Assembly (NCBI RefSeq): GCF_030936135.1
Contig: NC_082605.1
Coordinates: 17,070,261-17,134,260, forward strand
Direction of reading: 5' to 3'
DNA length: 64,000 nt
Source: Gavia stellata
Lineage: Eukaryota > Chordata > Aves > Gaviiformes > Gaviidae
Shown: positions 13,160 to 23,995 of the stretch, piece after piece
Layout of the letters: the number at the start of each line of letters is the position of its first letter
Numbering within the stretch: position 1 is the first letter of the stretch
Made by a program: the position numbers and the translations under genes
The notes under the pieces: generated by a model
What the model saw: the letters and a program-made list of their open reading frames with translations, nothing else
What the model was told of the DNA's origin: nothing
Databases searched by the model: none

Positions 13160-13468
13160 AGTGTGTGTTGGTCTCTTCTCCCATGTAACTACCGATAGAA
13201 CGAGAGGAAATGGCCTCAAGTTGTGCCAGGGGAGGTTCAGGCTGGATATTAGGACAAATTTCTTTACTGAGAGAGTGGTGAAGCACTGGAAGAGGCTGCC
13301 CAGGGAGGTGGTGGAGTCACCATCACTGGAGGTGTTCAAGGAACGTGTGGACGAGGCATTGCGGGACATGGTTTAGTGGGCATGGTGGGGTTGGGGTGAT
13401 GGTTGGACTTGATGATCTTACAGGTCTTTTCCAACCTTAGTGATTCTGCGATTCTGTGATTCTGTGAA
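13160..13468 (+). mobile_element. CR1 LINE fragment, 5'-truncated, with ORF2 end and 3' tail
   Basis: This is the longest interspersed repeat in the window. It begins near GTTGGTCTCTTCTCCCATGT, continues through the reverse-transcriptase-protein C-terminus, then the CR1 3' UTR (GGTTGGACTTGATGATCTTA, CAGGTCTTTTCCAACC), and ends in three ATTCTG-type octamer-like repeats (TGATTCTGCG, ATTCTGTGAT, TCTGTGA). CR1 tails normally end in such short repeats rather than poly(A). Just upstream, at 13137-13163, an ACTTAGCAAG-containing sequence is duplicated in tandem, close to the 5' junction. It looks like the same subfamily as the reverse copy at 52118-52238. Confidence 0.95.
13161..13376 (+). pseudogene. 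CR1 ORF2 C-terminal remnant
   Basis: A 71-codon open stretch within the CR1 copy ends at the element's own stop codon (ATGGTTTAG). It encodes the typical CR1 C-terminus, including [20 protein letters not shown] and a final ALRDMV. This is the extreme end of the endonuclease/reverse-transcriptase polyprotein, beyond the catalytic domains, so it has no activity of its own. The frame has not been broken, which suggests a moderately young insertion. Gene predictors often report such tails as hypothetical proteins. Confidence 0.88.
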
Positions 13469-13704
13469 GTAATGTTAGGAAAACAAATCCCCCTGGCTTC
13501 TTTGGAGAAGTCAGCTCCATGCATGTGCATTTTGTGAGGCCATTTGACCTGTCCAAAAGAACCAGACGCTCAGTACCAGCCCTTTGTCATTAGCTGCAGG
13601 ATCAGTACCACTGCCTTTTTCCTTGGGCAAAGCAGAGGGCTTTAGAGAGCAATTGTATGTGTAACCATGAATTGGTGCAGGAGGAGGCCAAGCAAGCACA
13701 GCGA

Positions 13705-13830
13705 GGTTCGGGAAGGAACGCGGTGCTGGATTCAGGAGAAGAGGGGGTGGGTGCAGGAGCACCCCCCGGCACCGCCGTGGGGAGCGCGGGGGAGCGGCTC
13801 TCGCAAAAGGAGACGTTCGGCCCCATCAAG
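13705..13830. other. Short CpG-dense patch next to CR1
   Basis: About 12 CpGs fall within roughly 125 bp, just downstream of the CR1 copy ending at 13468. A plus-strand open frame of 100 codons (13657-13959) crosses it, but I recognise no domain. There is no clear splice acceptor and donor pair giving a known exon. Confidence 0.4.
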
Positions 13831-16800
13831 TGGCAGCTCAGCAAACTGCAGGAAAGCGCAACTAATTTAGTGTACTTGAGGATTAACTATTCACGTATTT
13901 CACTTTCCTATTGCCCTGCCACAATCAGAGTTACCAATGTCATGCTCTTTTGCAAATAAAAAGGGTGCTGGTCATCTTTAGCAGCACTGATTTAAATGGT
14001 TATGCTTGCGGAAGGGGAAGCTTAGAAACAGTCACTTTCTTTGCAACAATAAGTTCAGTTAATTTAAGAAGTACTAATTTGCTTTTTTCCGAGTACCACT
14101 ATTTATAATCGCTGTTCTTCACTGAAAGTGTTGTCAGGTTTGTAAGGTTCTAATATAATAGACATGCAATTATGTAACGTGATGCTTAGAAATGTAGCTA
14201 AGATTACAATATGTGTCTGTGCCCCACACATAGGAGTGTACAACTACCCTGTGTGCTGCATAAGTGGGTTACAAATGATACAATTTTGGTGAAAGGCAAT
14301 GTGGTTGGTTTTAGCTCCAGCCAAGGCTGCAAACCACCCCATCCCCTGACCCTTACCCCAGCACCACCCAGGCAGGGGCACAAGTGCAAGCTTGCAAATA
14401 CAGTTTCCCACTAGCGGAAGCTTAGTACAAAACGAATTTTGGATTATTAGATGTATTATCCATCGCATGAACTACAGGCTTAGAAACGGTAAGTGCATGT
14501 TTCAGCACTTGAACATTGTCACAGCAGTAAATGGATATGAAATGATGTTGTTACTGGCATTGAAGTGTTGTCCAGGGTTACGAATCCTAGGGCTTGTAAT
14601 GAATCAACAAACAGTTGAGATGCTTGATGTCTTGATTTCTAATGCTGCCTACGGAGGTAGGGAAGAGTAGAGAACAGGCTCTGCTGTCAGCAAGTCCCTG
14701 CATCCCAGCTGAGCTCCATTTCAAGTACACTCAAGAATCTTCAGAGGACAGAAAGTCATGAGAAAGTCTACGAGACTCTTGCACAGGAGAAAAGTTTCCA
14801 GCTGCCCTTGCTGTGGCTCATGAGCCGTGTTTCCTCCTCCACGTGCTGATCTGTCAGCAATGAAATGGCTCCTTGGCATTGCTATAAGGTGCCTGTCCAG
14901 CTGGGAGAGCAGCTCCGTCTCCAGCTAGAGATCCCCAGTTTAAACTCAACCAACCTGACACCATTTGTCATTACCATCAGCATACTCAAAATCTTCCCAT
15001 CAGTTAGGTACTTTCCTTCTCAAGCACCTGTGAAGAACTTTGAAAGCAGTTCTGCGATTGAATCTGTTAAATATTTTCTCTCCTCCTCACCTTCTGTTAC
15101 GTTCATTTAAGGAAATATCAATCTAAAACCTACTTCTTCGGTGCAAATGAATGCAGACACCTAAAGAAAAGATCAACTGATTTGCGTCTGCCTCAGCATG
15201 AAGTATCCCACAAGAAAAAATCTGCACTTCTGCTGCTGAAAACCAAAAACCTCACTTTTGTTGAATATTGATCATGACAGTCTTGCTGCTTTTGGATTCA
15301 GAGCACAACTTTTCTGATGGATCACACACATGGAAAGGCACCATGCCGGCCACCCAGCTAGAACGACTCTTCCCGTTGCCTTGGCTCCAGCAGCGTGTGC
15401 TGGCCACCGCAGAGATTTAACAGAGGGCAGAGAGAGCAGGCCTGAAAGTGATGCAGGCTCCAGCAACCTCCGTTGAAATGCAATATAATACCAATAATCT
15501 GCTAAAAGGTCATTGAATAGTGAGTAATTCGGCTGATAGCAAGATGATAGTGTTACTGGCACACAGCCTACGTGCTCTCACAGATAACTTGCTAAGTGAG
15601 GCCATTTTCTCTGAAAGACAAAGCTCGGGTTAGAAACACAGCCCTGTTACTGAGAGCTGGGATTTTCAGTTTAATTTCATGTTAGAGGATTTCCAACGCC
15701 CCCAAGGCACCCAGCTGGATCCTGGAAAGAGAAAACAAATGGATGCGTACGCCTAACCGCTGCGCCAGTAAGTTACCGAGCGTCTGAAATAGCAGCCAAA
15801 AAACAATAGCATCGCTGGGGAAATCAGTTGTCTGGAGGGAGAAAGCAGGGCCCTTGTTTCTGGGCGCATTTGGGCAAAGAGGGAAGATGCTCAGAGGGTG
15901 CTGTGACTGGGTGCCCCCCCTCCGCACTGCCACAACGCCTGCCTGCAGCAGGCAGCTCTGCAAAGTGCCCCTGGCTGTTCCTGCACCAGATCATGGCTCT
16001 AGCAGGTGCCTGATGCTCATGACATACCCACCCAGCCAGGGGGTCTCCAGGAGACCCGAGCTGTCCCCCAGTGTCCTCGCTGCTGGAGCGCCTGGCTCTG
16101 GCACCGACACCACCTGAGCACCAGGTACAGCCTCTTGCAGCACCCTGGGCGATGCATCCTCCAGCGCAGGAGAAAGTGTTTACTTTCCAGCCCAACCACA
16201 GCTGACTGGCACGTGTGTAAGGCATTTGGGGTCAAATGCTTAGCCAGCATCAAAGACCTTCATTCCTGAGGTCAGTTTTTGAACAAGGACCCAGTTCAGT
16301 CTAAGAAAACAGCTGAGTTTTGTGTTGAGGCAGGAGAAAATATGCAACTGCTGTTTTGCTCTAACAAACTCACTGTTCTTTACATTCCCAAGGATCTCAG
16401 ACAAAACCTCTGATCTACTGTAATAAATAGAGCATGAAAATCAGTTTGGGCTTCAATTTTACCCATGACATTAGCTCTGCCTTCCTTTTTTTGTCCTGCA
16501 GGGTGAAGTCGTAATGAAAAAGGCCAAAGTCAATGCTAATAATCTGGGTGTTACTTTTCCCTTCCTTTCTCTCAAACCTGAGTAAGGTGGATTTCAGCAA
16601 GAATGGATTTACAGTTCAGAGCTCTCCTGCAAGCCCTCACCTTGCTGCTGGCTAAGTCACCGCAACATTGGCATCTCCCAACCGCAGGATCTTCCCAGTC
16701 CCCAGCTCCAGCAAGGATCTGCCCAACTCCCAACTTCTCACCTCCTCCTGCAGAGAAATGGCTGATAAAAAAGTAAAATAAAATTAAAAAATCAATTGAT

Positions 16801-19800
16801 CAACTTCCTTCCTACCAAGAAGCCCTATTTTCTCAAAATGGAAGGGTTGCGTGGGAATTACCCACTTCTGCTAGTTTTTACAAGGTTTCTGGGGCCTGGG
16901 AAAGCACTGACATTAGAGACCCCAGGTTTGGGTTATTCACCCAGGACACAGGACAAATCTTGTGCCCCTTTCACATCCTCACCAGGGAAGGCTTTTTACA
17001 GTGTTTTACATCCAGGCCGATATCCACCCTGGGCATCCAGGGTGGGAGGCAGTTTGCCAGAGAGCTCCTGGCTTTGGGATGCACTGGGAGCATCCCTGAA
17101 CATACTCAGCTGCTCAGAAGCAAAGTTGGGATAAAGTCATAGTCAGGCTTGTCCAAAACTGTAAAAAGCCTGATGGACTCATCTCGCTGTGTGTTTTGCT
17201 GTACTCACTCATCAAAACCAAAGCATGGCAGAGAGGCGTCTCGCTCTTGAAAGGGACTGGCAGCGAGCGTGGGTGGAAACACAGTCGTGGCTCCGATCAG
17301 GTTATCAATCATCCCTTCGCGACGTGGCCGTTGGTGCCACTCAAGTCGCTGCTTGACTGAGCGTCCCGCAGTTGCCAGAAAACCACATGGCCCAAGCAGC
17401 TGCTGAGCAGTCAGCCCAGCAAATGCCAGGGACGGCGAGGGGAGAAGCAAAGCCTTCAGCCACTTTTCCCGATGAAGAGAAGAACTAAATTTAAATGTGG
17501 TGATAGGCTTGGTTATTACCCCCAGTTTAACTGACCAGGGGGTTTTGCCCGGGTTGGATGGCTGTCGAATTCAGCCCCCGCGGGAAGTTGCCCCGAGCTC
17601 TGCGGAGGGAGCGAAGGATGGTTTCCTGAAGTGCAAAGTACTGCGGGACTGTCTGTGCAAACCCAGACAAGGTTCTGGCTTTGCAAAGTGATATGTTGTA
17701 GAGATCAGAGTTGTCTTCTAATTCAGGAGGTGAGAATTAATGGTGTTGCTTAAATAATATTGCATGGTGGTGAATTAATAGTGCCTGGATAGTAAAACAC
17801 TCTCTGGCTTGGCAGAAGTCCCCCTTTGATGCTCATCTACAGAAAGAAAGATTACTTTCCAGAAATTCATAAGCAGCAGTTCCTTTGCATCACAAAAGTC
17901 TGCTATTGCTCTGATAACATTTTCCAGAGGATTATTTTGGAACAACTTGCAGGATCAAGGCCTCTGTGTGACTGCACGGTCCATTTGCTAGCTACAGTCC
18001 TATTAGTGCTCCTTTCAGCTCTGCTTTCTGTGGGAAACCTTGCCTGTTGCTAATGCTACTGACCTCCCGAAAGGCTTTGAGGTCCAGCGATGGCAAACGG
18101 TGTATAAGAGCAAGATGTTATTGCAATTAGCCGGAGTCGTTAAGTGCATCCTGGCAGGTAATGAGTACATGACATACGTCTGTACAATAATTCAACAGCT
18201 TAAGAGTGTTGAAAAAGAGATTGTGTTTTGTAAATGCTTTAGGTTTTAAAGAAGGGGATGAGGCCACAGCTGCTTTTCATGGAGAAGCCATGTGAGGGTG
18301 AGGTTGAGAGATGCTAAGGCTGTGGGAAAGGACAGACCTAGCCTAGCATCCCTCTTCATCTGCCATCATTTAAAACCCTTTACATTCAGACCATCCAAGT
18401 GAAGGCTGTCCTACGGTGCGCTTTTGCCCTGGAGGTAACCTTTAGGCGATGAAACCAGCCACCCTGGGGAAGTTGGGAAGTCACCATGGGAGGGTGGCAG
18501 AGGACCCATGTCCTGAACATGGCCATGCGGCTGTGCCCAACCACCACAAGAAACCGGGTCTCGATGTGGGCTCCTAAAAGTTCCAGGACTGAACCGTGAC
18601 ATGAAACGCCCTCAGCTCCTGCGGCCAGCACAAAAGTCCTTGCTGGCTTCTCCTGCATGGCACCGTGCTTCTCACGTCAGCGCCAGGAAACCCTCTGCTC
18701 TTTAGCTGTTCTGTCCGGGTTGATCCGAACAGTAAACGTACAGCTTGAGTGTGAATCAACATCATGATTCATCCTTCCTGCAATGTATCCTTTCACTGTG
18801 ATTAAGCAGCTATTCTGTAAGACATGAATTTCACTTAAGACTACATGGTTTATTTGGGTTTGGGAATACAGATGCGGTCCTCTTCAAACTGCCATGCCCG
18901 GGAGCCAATGGCAGAATATAAAAATAGCTTATGCTGTCAGCATGGCTTTTTCTTATTTGTATTCCGAGTATCATCACTTTGGCAGGCACAGGAAGCTCTT
19001 CTTGTTTGCATTTTATTTTGCCTGCAGAAAATTTACAGTTCAAATGACTTCTCTATGCTTCATCAGACTAATCGGATGACAAATTGCTTGAGCTAGAGAG
19101 AAGAGACCTCAGACAACAGAAAATTGTAATGGAAGAAAAAATTAAATGCTTGCTTTTGGTAGGAGCAAAGATTCTGCTTTGTACCAATCTCAGTTTTCAT
19201 TTTTTCCTTCTGTGTTAGTGCAAAGCTTTGTGAAACAGAAATCAGATTATTTAGTCTGATTACAAGGATCTACAGGCTTGACATCATCATTTTCTTCAGT
19301 GACACGTAGCCTCAGAAATACCTCCCTTCCGTAACAGAAAGAAACAGCTACGTAGTCTATTTATGCTGCACTTCCTACTTCCACTGACGCTTCATAAAGC
19401 ATCCAGAGAGAGGCTTATTCTGTCCTCATCTTATTTATTGTTTTTGATGGCTTGCTGCTACCCAGAAAGAGCAGTTTAACAAATGCCCAAAGATTTGTCC
19501 CTTTTTCAGAAGGGAACAGGGAGATGGGATGGGTTTTCTCTTCCTTGTGCTGGCTGACCTTGCCTGGAGTGACAGAGCAAAAGCAATAAAGATACATTGC
19601 CCTAGTTTTCAGTAAGAGCCTTAACACAGACTAAATGTCAGGTTTTGAGCTCTGAACTGCCCTTGAAAATAAGTTTGCTCTTAAATTTCTATGAAGTATT
19701 ATTTTCCATGCAAGAACTCTCTTCTGGGCTGGCATTCATTTTACAGGCAGAACTGTGGCACCATCTTCTGGATGACTCTTTAGACAATAAAAAATAACCC

Positions 19801-21528
19801 ACCTAAAAAGAAGATGTTTCTTTATCATCCCTAACAATGAGAGCAGCTTGAATATTCATTGACTGTGCACTCCTGATTACTGCAGGCTTTAAATCACTTA
19901 ATTATGCCATCCATTTTGGAAACACTAAGAGCTAGTCAAACTCTTGATTGCTGAATATTGTTGCGAGGGAATACAGATTTTGCTTCTGAAAGGATATTTC
20001 TACCCACAGAACGGTAACAAGAAGTGCCCCATATATTAAAGACAGGGGCATAACTCTCCCTATTGTGAGGTTACGAGCTCAGGCTATTCTATAATGAAAC
20101 AGGGGTGAGTTATTCTGCCTCAGACTGTTATGCATGAAAAGTTTGCATTTTGTAAGAGGAAAACTGAAGAAAGAGATGCAAAAGGAGCCTTGAAAAGCAG
20201 CCTGGGAATGCCTGTAAATATAATGCATAGCCCAAGCTACCTGCTACAGACTAACACAGGAGTAAGGAATCAGAAAAGTTTACAGACTTCTTATAATCTA
20301 GGCTTTTCTGAACACAGCTTTTAGACCAGTAATTACAGTTAAACCCCTAAGGCATCCAGCTACCTAAGGATAGCAAGCAGCTTTTTGGCACGAGGGAGTT
20401 TTAGGAAGAAGATGCTGATGCACGGCAGCTCTGCTGCCCCTCAGCTGCCAGGCTGCCAGTTCTGTGCATCCTCCCAGCGCAAGTGATTTTCAAAAAGCAT
20501 TTTTTACTCATGCACTTGTGTTATTTTCAGGTGTTTTTTATTTGGTGGTGACTGTTGAGAACTCTGTAACAGGTGAGATTACTGGTTGGATTCCAATTAT
20601 GGACGGTGAGTGATCAGCCAAGTTATTTTTTCCTTTATTTCTTATGACACTCTAATGTCTTTTTTGATTCTTTTTGACTAAAATAAAAAGCTGTTTGGAT
20701 TGTGTTTTGGCTGAAGATAAGGGACTGAGTGCTGCAGAGGCTTCTTACCTCTGCTGACTTTCCCTCTGCCAGTTACACACTCAGAAAGATGAAATAGGTG
20801 GGCTGCAGCTTTCCCCCCTTCTGCCTCCCCCAGGTACCGCAGCCCTCGCTGCACACCCTTGGCAACTCACTGCACCAGGTATCATATAAATCTTGAGTGA
20901 AAGGCAAACCCAAATACCCAAACCATACTTGGGGCTGACACTTGATAAAATCTCCGCAGCCTCGGACAGCATGAGGTGGCAGGCAGAGCTCTCTGCCCCT
21001 CCTGCCTCGGGTGAGCATCGATGCTGCTTTTCCTTGTGACACGAATGTTTCAGGGTATATTCGCTGGCACTATCAGTCCTCGTTCTTAAATCAAGAGCAC
21101 AAAGGCATCAGCCCGTCTAAAGGACACTTTTTTCTCTGTGCTTGAAACCATGGTCTGTACACTGGGAAGCACAAACGACATAGGTATCTCCCATCCAAAT
21201 GACTACACGTGTCATGAACCCTGAGAGCCGTATCCATGTGTGCTGTATTGGGCTCTGCCTTCTGATAGCTCTTGTATGTTATATGTGATCACTATAATTG
21301 TGCTGTTTATCTTGGACGGGCGACAACTGGATTGTTTTTCACAGATCTATATAATGACATACAAAATCATTCCAAAGGAGTACCACGACTGGCGTAGCCT
21401 GATATTTATGCTGTGCGACTGAGCTGCTCGTTCACGTATGGAGACCTGCTATGGTCCCCAGAAACAGCAGCATATTATCATATCAGCTGAGATTTCTGGG
21501 GGTCATACTGCTATATCTGTAAGCACAA

Positions 21529-21548
21529 GAGACAACTTAGGTTGTCTC
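21529..21548. repeat. Short hairpin, 8-bp stem and 4-nt loop
   Basis: GAGACAAC at 21529-21536 pairs perfectly with GTTGTCTC at 21541-21548 around TTAG. Outer sequence adds a weaker five-pair stem (CTGCT with GGCAG), giving an imperfect structure of about 55-60 nt. No further support for an RNA gene. Confidence 0.45.
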
Positions 21549-22180
21549 CTTCAGTGGCAGCTTGCTTGAAATAATGCAGGGGATCAGAGACCCAACCCTG
21601 CTCCCAGGAAATTCATGGGACTGGTATTGCCACCAGCATTTCTGGGCTTGTTCTCACCCATTCTAGATGCGGGATGCGGGCATGCAGCCGCTCCTGCAGC
21701 GCACCATACTTTCCTACCCCACTCCGTCCCTGCTGAAATCAGCAGCTACAACTGCCCAGCTCACCCTGGTACTACGAGCAGGACCCCGGCCACCCGGCAC
21801 CGACTGCCCAGCCCTGCTCCTGCTGCAGACATCACCTCCTGGAACCGCCCCGAGGTCCCCACGGGTCACTGCGTGCCACTTATCCTGCACCACTGTTAAT
21901 CCTATCAGCAGCAGTTTCTTCACTCAGATGTCCAGTAATTGAAAGCACTGGGAATTTTGACTTGCATGCTGGGCTATAGAAAAATATTATGGCTAGGCAT
22001 TAAACTCCCGCTGTGAAATACGACTTACGCCAGAGGAGAATGTCAGATATTCCTGCTCCTTTCCTTTCGATATTATACATGGTCAAGGTACAGAAGGGTT
22101 TGGAGGAACATGGGCAACGGTTGCCTCTCTCAGCTGGCACAATAGGTATGAACTTTCAGGGAAAAACCTTTGCTTAGAAC

Positions 22181-22325
22181 TCTGCTCTCTCTCCCCAAAA
22201 TTAAACTCTAGCTATATAGTGGAGCACAGACCTCTGCTCCATTTCTCTCTGTTCAAAATTAAACTCAAGCTATGTTATGGAGCACAGATGTCTGCTCCAT
22301 TTCTCTCTCCCCCAAATTAAAGTCT
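22181..22325. repeat. 58-bp minisatellite, about two full copies plus partial ends
   Basis: Two adjacent 58-bp units (22197-22254 and 22255-22312) match at 49 of 58 positions by my count. A partial unit precedes them (TCTGCTCTCTCTCCCC, 22181-22196) and another begins after (CAAATTAAAGTCT). Each unit contains a small inverted repeat, GGAGCA…TGCTCC. No open frame or transposon signature accompanies it. The divergence between units indicates an old tandem duplication. Confidence 0.85.
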
Positions 22326-22610
22326 ACCTGCACAAAATAGCTCCAAAGAGCGCTTTTCATGCTGTAGCTATAAAATGTATTAGGGAAAGCATATGCCTAG
22401 TGTGATTAGGGAGTCTATACAATGAAAAATTATGTATACTTTAGCCACTTATTATCCCTGGTGTTATTTTGATGTCTTTCTGTGTCTGAAACTGAAGCAA
22501 AAGGGAAGTTCATTTGACATACAAGTGCTTTGCTCTTCAAAGCCTCCATAGAATACAGGTCCAAATGCTACGCTGTTGATTAGAGCGGGACCAAGAGTGT
22601 GGAAATGACA

Positions 22611-22626
22611 TGCAAATATATTTGCA
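22611..22626. promoter_or_regulatory. 16-bp palindrome with paired octamer half-sites
   Basis: TGCAAATATATTTGCA is a perfect palindrome, and with the preceding A it contains the POU octamer ATGCAAAT. It lies about 14 kb upstream of SYNPR. POU-family factors bind such octamers and can bind as dimers, but binding here is inferred only. Confidence 0.45.
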
Positions 22627-23820
22627 ATCTCTAAATCTTGATGATATCTAGTCATGTTTGGATCACCTTCTCTCTTTTGCTTTTCTCACAATAATATGTG
22701 TGATAGGGTCTGACTGCACAGATGTTTAAGAAGAAACTTTTATCTGTGCAAATTCAAGGGCTCCTTCATGAGCGAGTGTATTGTGATCTGTGCCAGAAGT
22801 TCTTACAGAACCATCTTTTCTCCCTCAGCAACTACACATTTACTTATGAAAAATGCAACTGAAGAAAAGAAAATATCAAATCTGCTGAACATCCAGTACG
22901 TACTTGGTTTTCTTGGCAAAGCTTTCAAACAAAGCGTTTTTGTTCTCCATTCCTACAGCTCCTAGCACATGACCAAGACTGTAAATTACTGTCCAACACA
23001 AGTAATAAATCCCATCTCTGTTTCACTCAGAGTTAAACACAGCCAGCTTTGAAACTCATATGCTCACACAGAGCCAGGCAAGGTTTTCCTTTACTCAGGA
23101 AGAAAAGATGAATCACGCATATAATGGCTTTGGGCAGTACGAGGCTCATTTGCTCGCATCCCGCTCCTGGAAGGAGCCCGGGACCTCAGGGTGTTTTGGT
23201 GCTGTTGGAGGGTCTGTTCAATAGGAGAAAATAGTTTTGTGTGTGGCTAGACTGTGGCCAGCACCAGAGATAGGGATGGTACACAAAATACAATGATTGT
23301 GTTTGCCCAAAAGACTAAAAGGGGCTGTTCTGCACGCCCCAGTGCCAACAGATCTCGTGATTTAATCACAAGCCTCGCAATGCTTAGGGATTTTCCTAGA
23401 GTTGTGGTGGCTTGAGGAGCAATTTCAGGCTTTCGTTTGATGAAACTAAAGATTTCATCCCTTGAGATTGTAAAAAATGTTGATCCCTGTGTATCCTAAG
23501 TTTGACTGTGAAGAATCCTAACTTTATTTTAGCAAAACATGTTTTAAGGTGCCAGGCTTGTGGTTATGAACAACAAAACTGAGCTCCTGAAAAATAAGGT
23601 GGACAAACAAGAAACGATAACAAGCTCTCCTGGATCCTCACGCTGAAGCTGAAGTGCAAGAGCCTAATAAAAGCTGAGAAACATGCAGACAGTCATACCC
23701 GCGCCGTGCAGGAGCGGCAGTGGCTGCAGAAAGTGACATCTGGTCTGGGATAATCTGCCTTCCCGTACAGTGGCTTTATGCGAGGGAAACGCCACTGATC
23801 TCAGAGGACTTGTTCCAGAT

Positions 23821-23995
23821 TTAGCTCCGTGCGGATCAGAACGAGACCGGCTGCAGCTGCTCTGAGCTGCCAGCCCCGAATAACCGAGCAGCCCAGGCAG
23901 GTGCTGCAGCATCCTCTGGGCCAGCGGTCCCCGGGGAGAGCCCGGGAGGCTCCGGGTACCGTGGGAGCGGGGCGGCTGGATGGCTTCGGTGCCTT
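23821..23995. other. CpG-enriched patch, orphan, with GC box
   Basis: I count 14 CpGs in about 175 bp, including a GGGGCGG box near 23968-23976 and CCCGGG blocks. It lies about 12.6 kb upstream of SYNPR. No exon is recognisable in any frame. Confidence 0.45.

Noticed and set aside
17024..17045. 9-bp perfect hairpin CCACCCTGG/CCAGGGTGG
   Set aside because: About two such stems with short loops are expected by chance in 64 kb; no other support.
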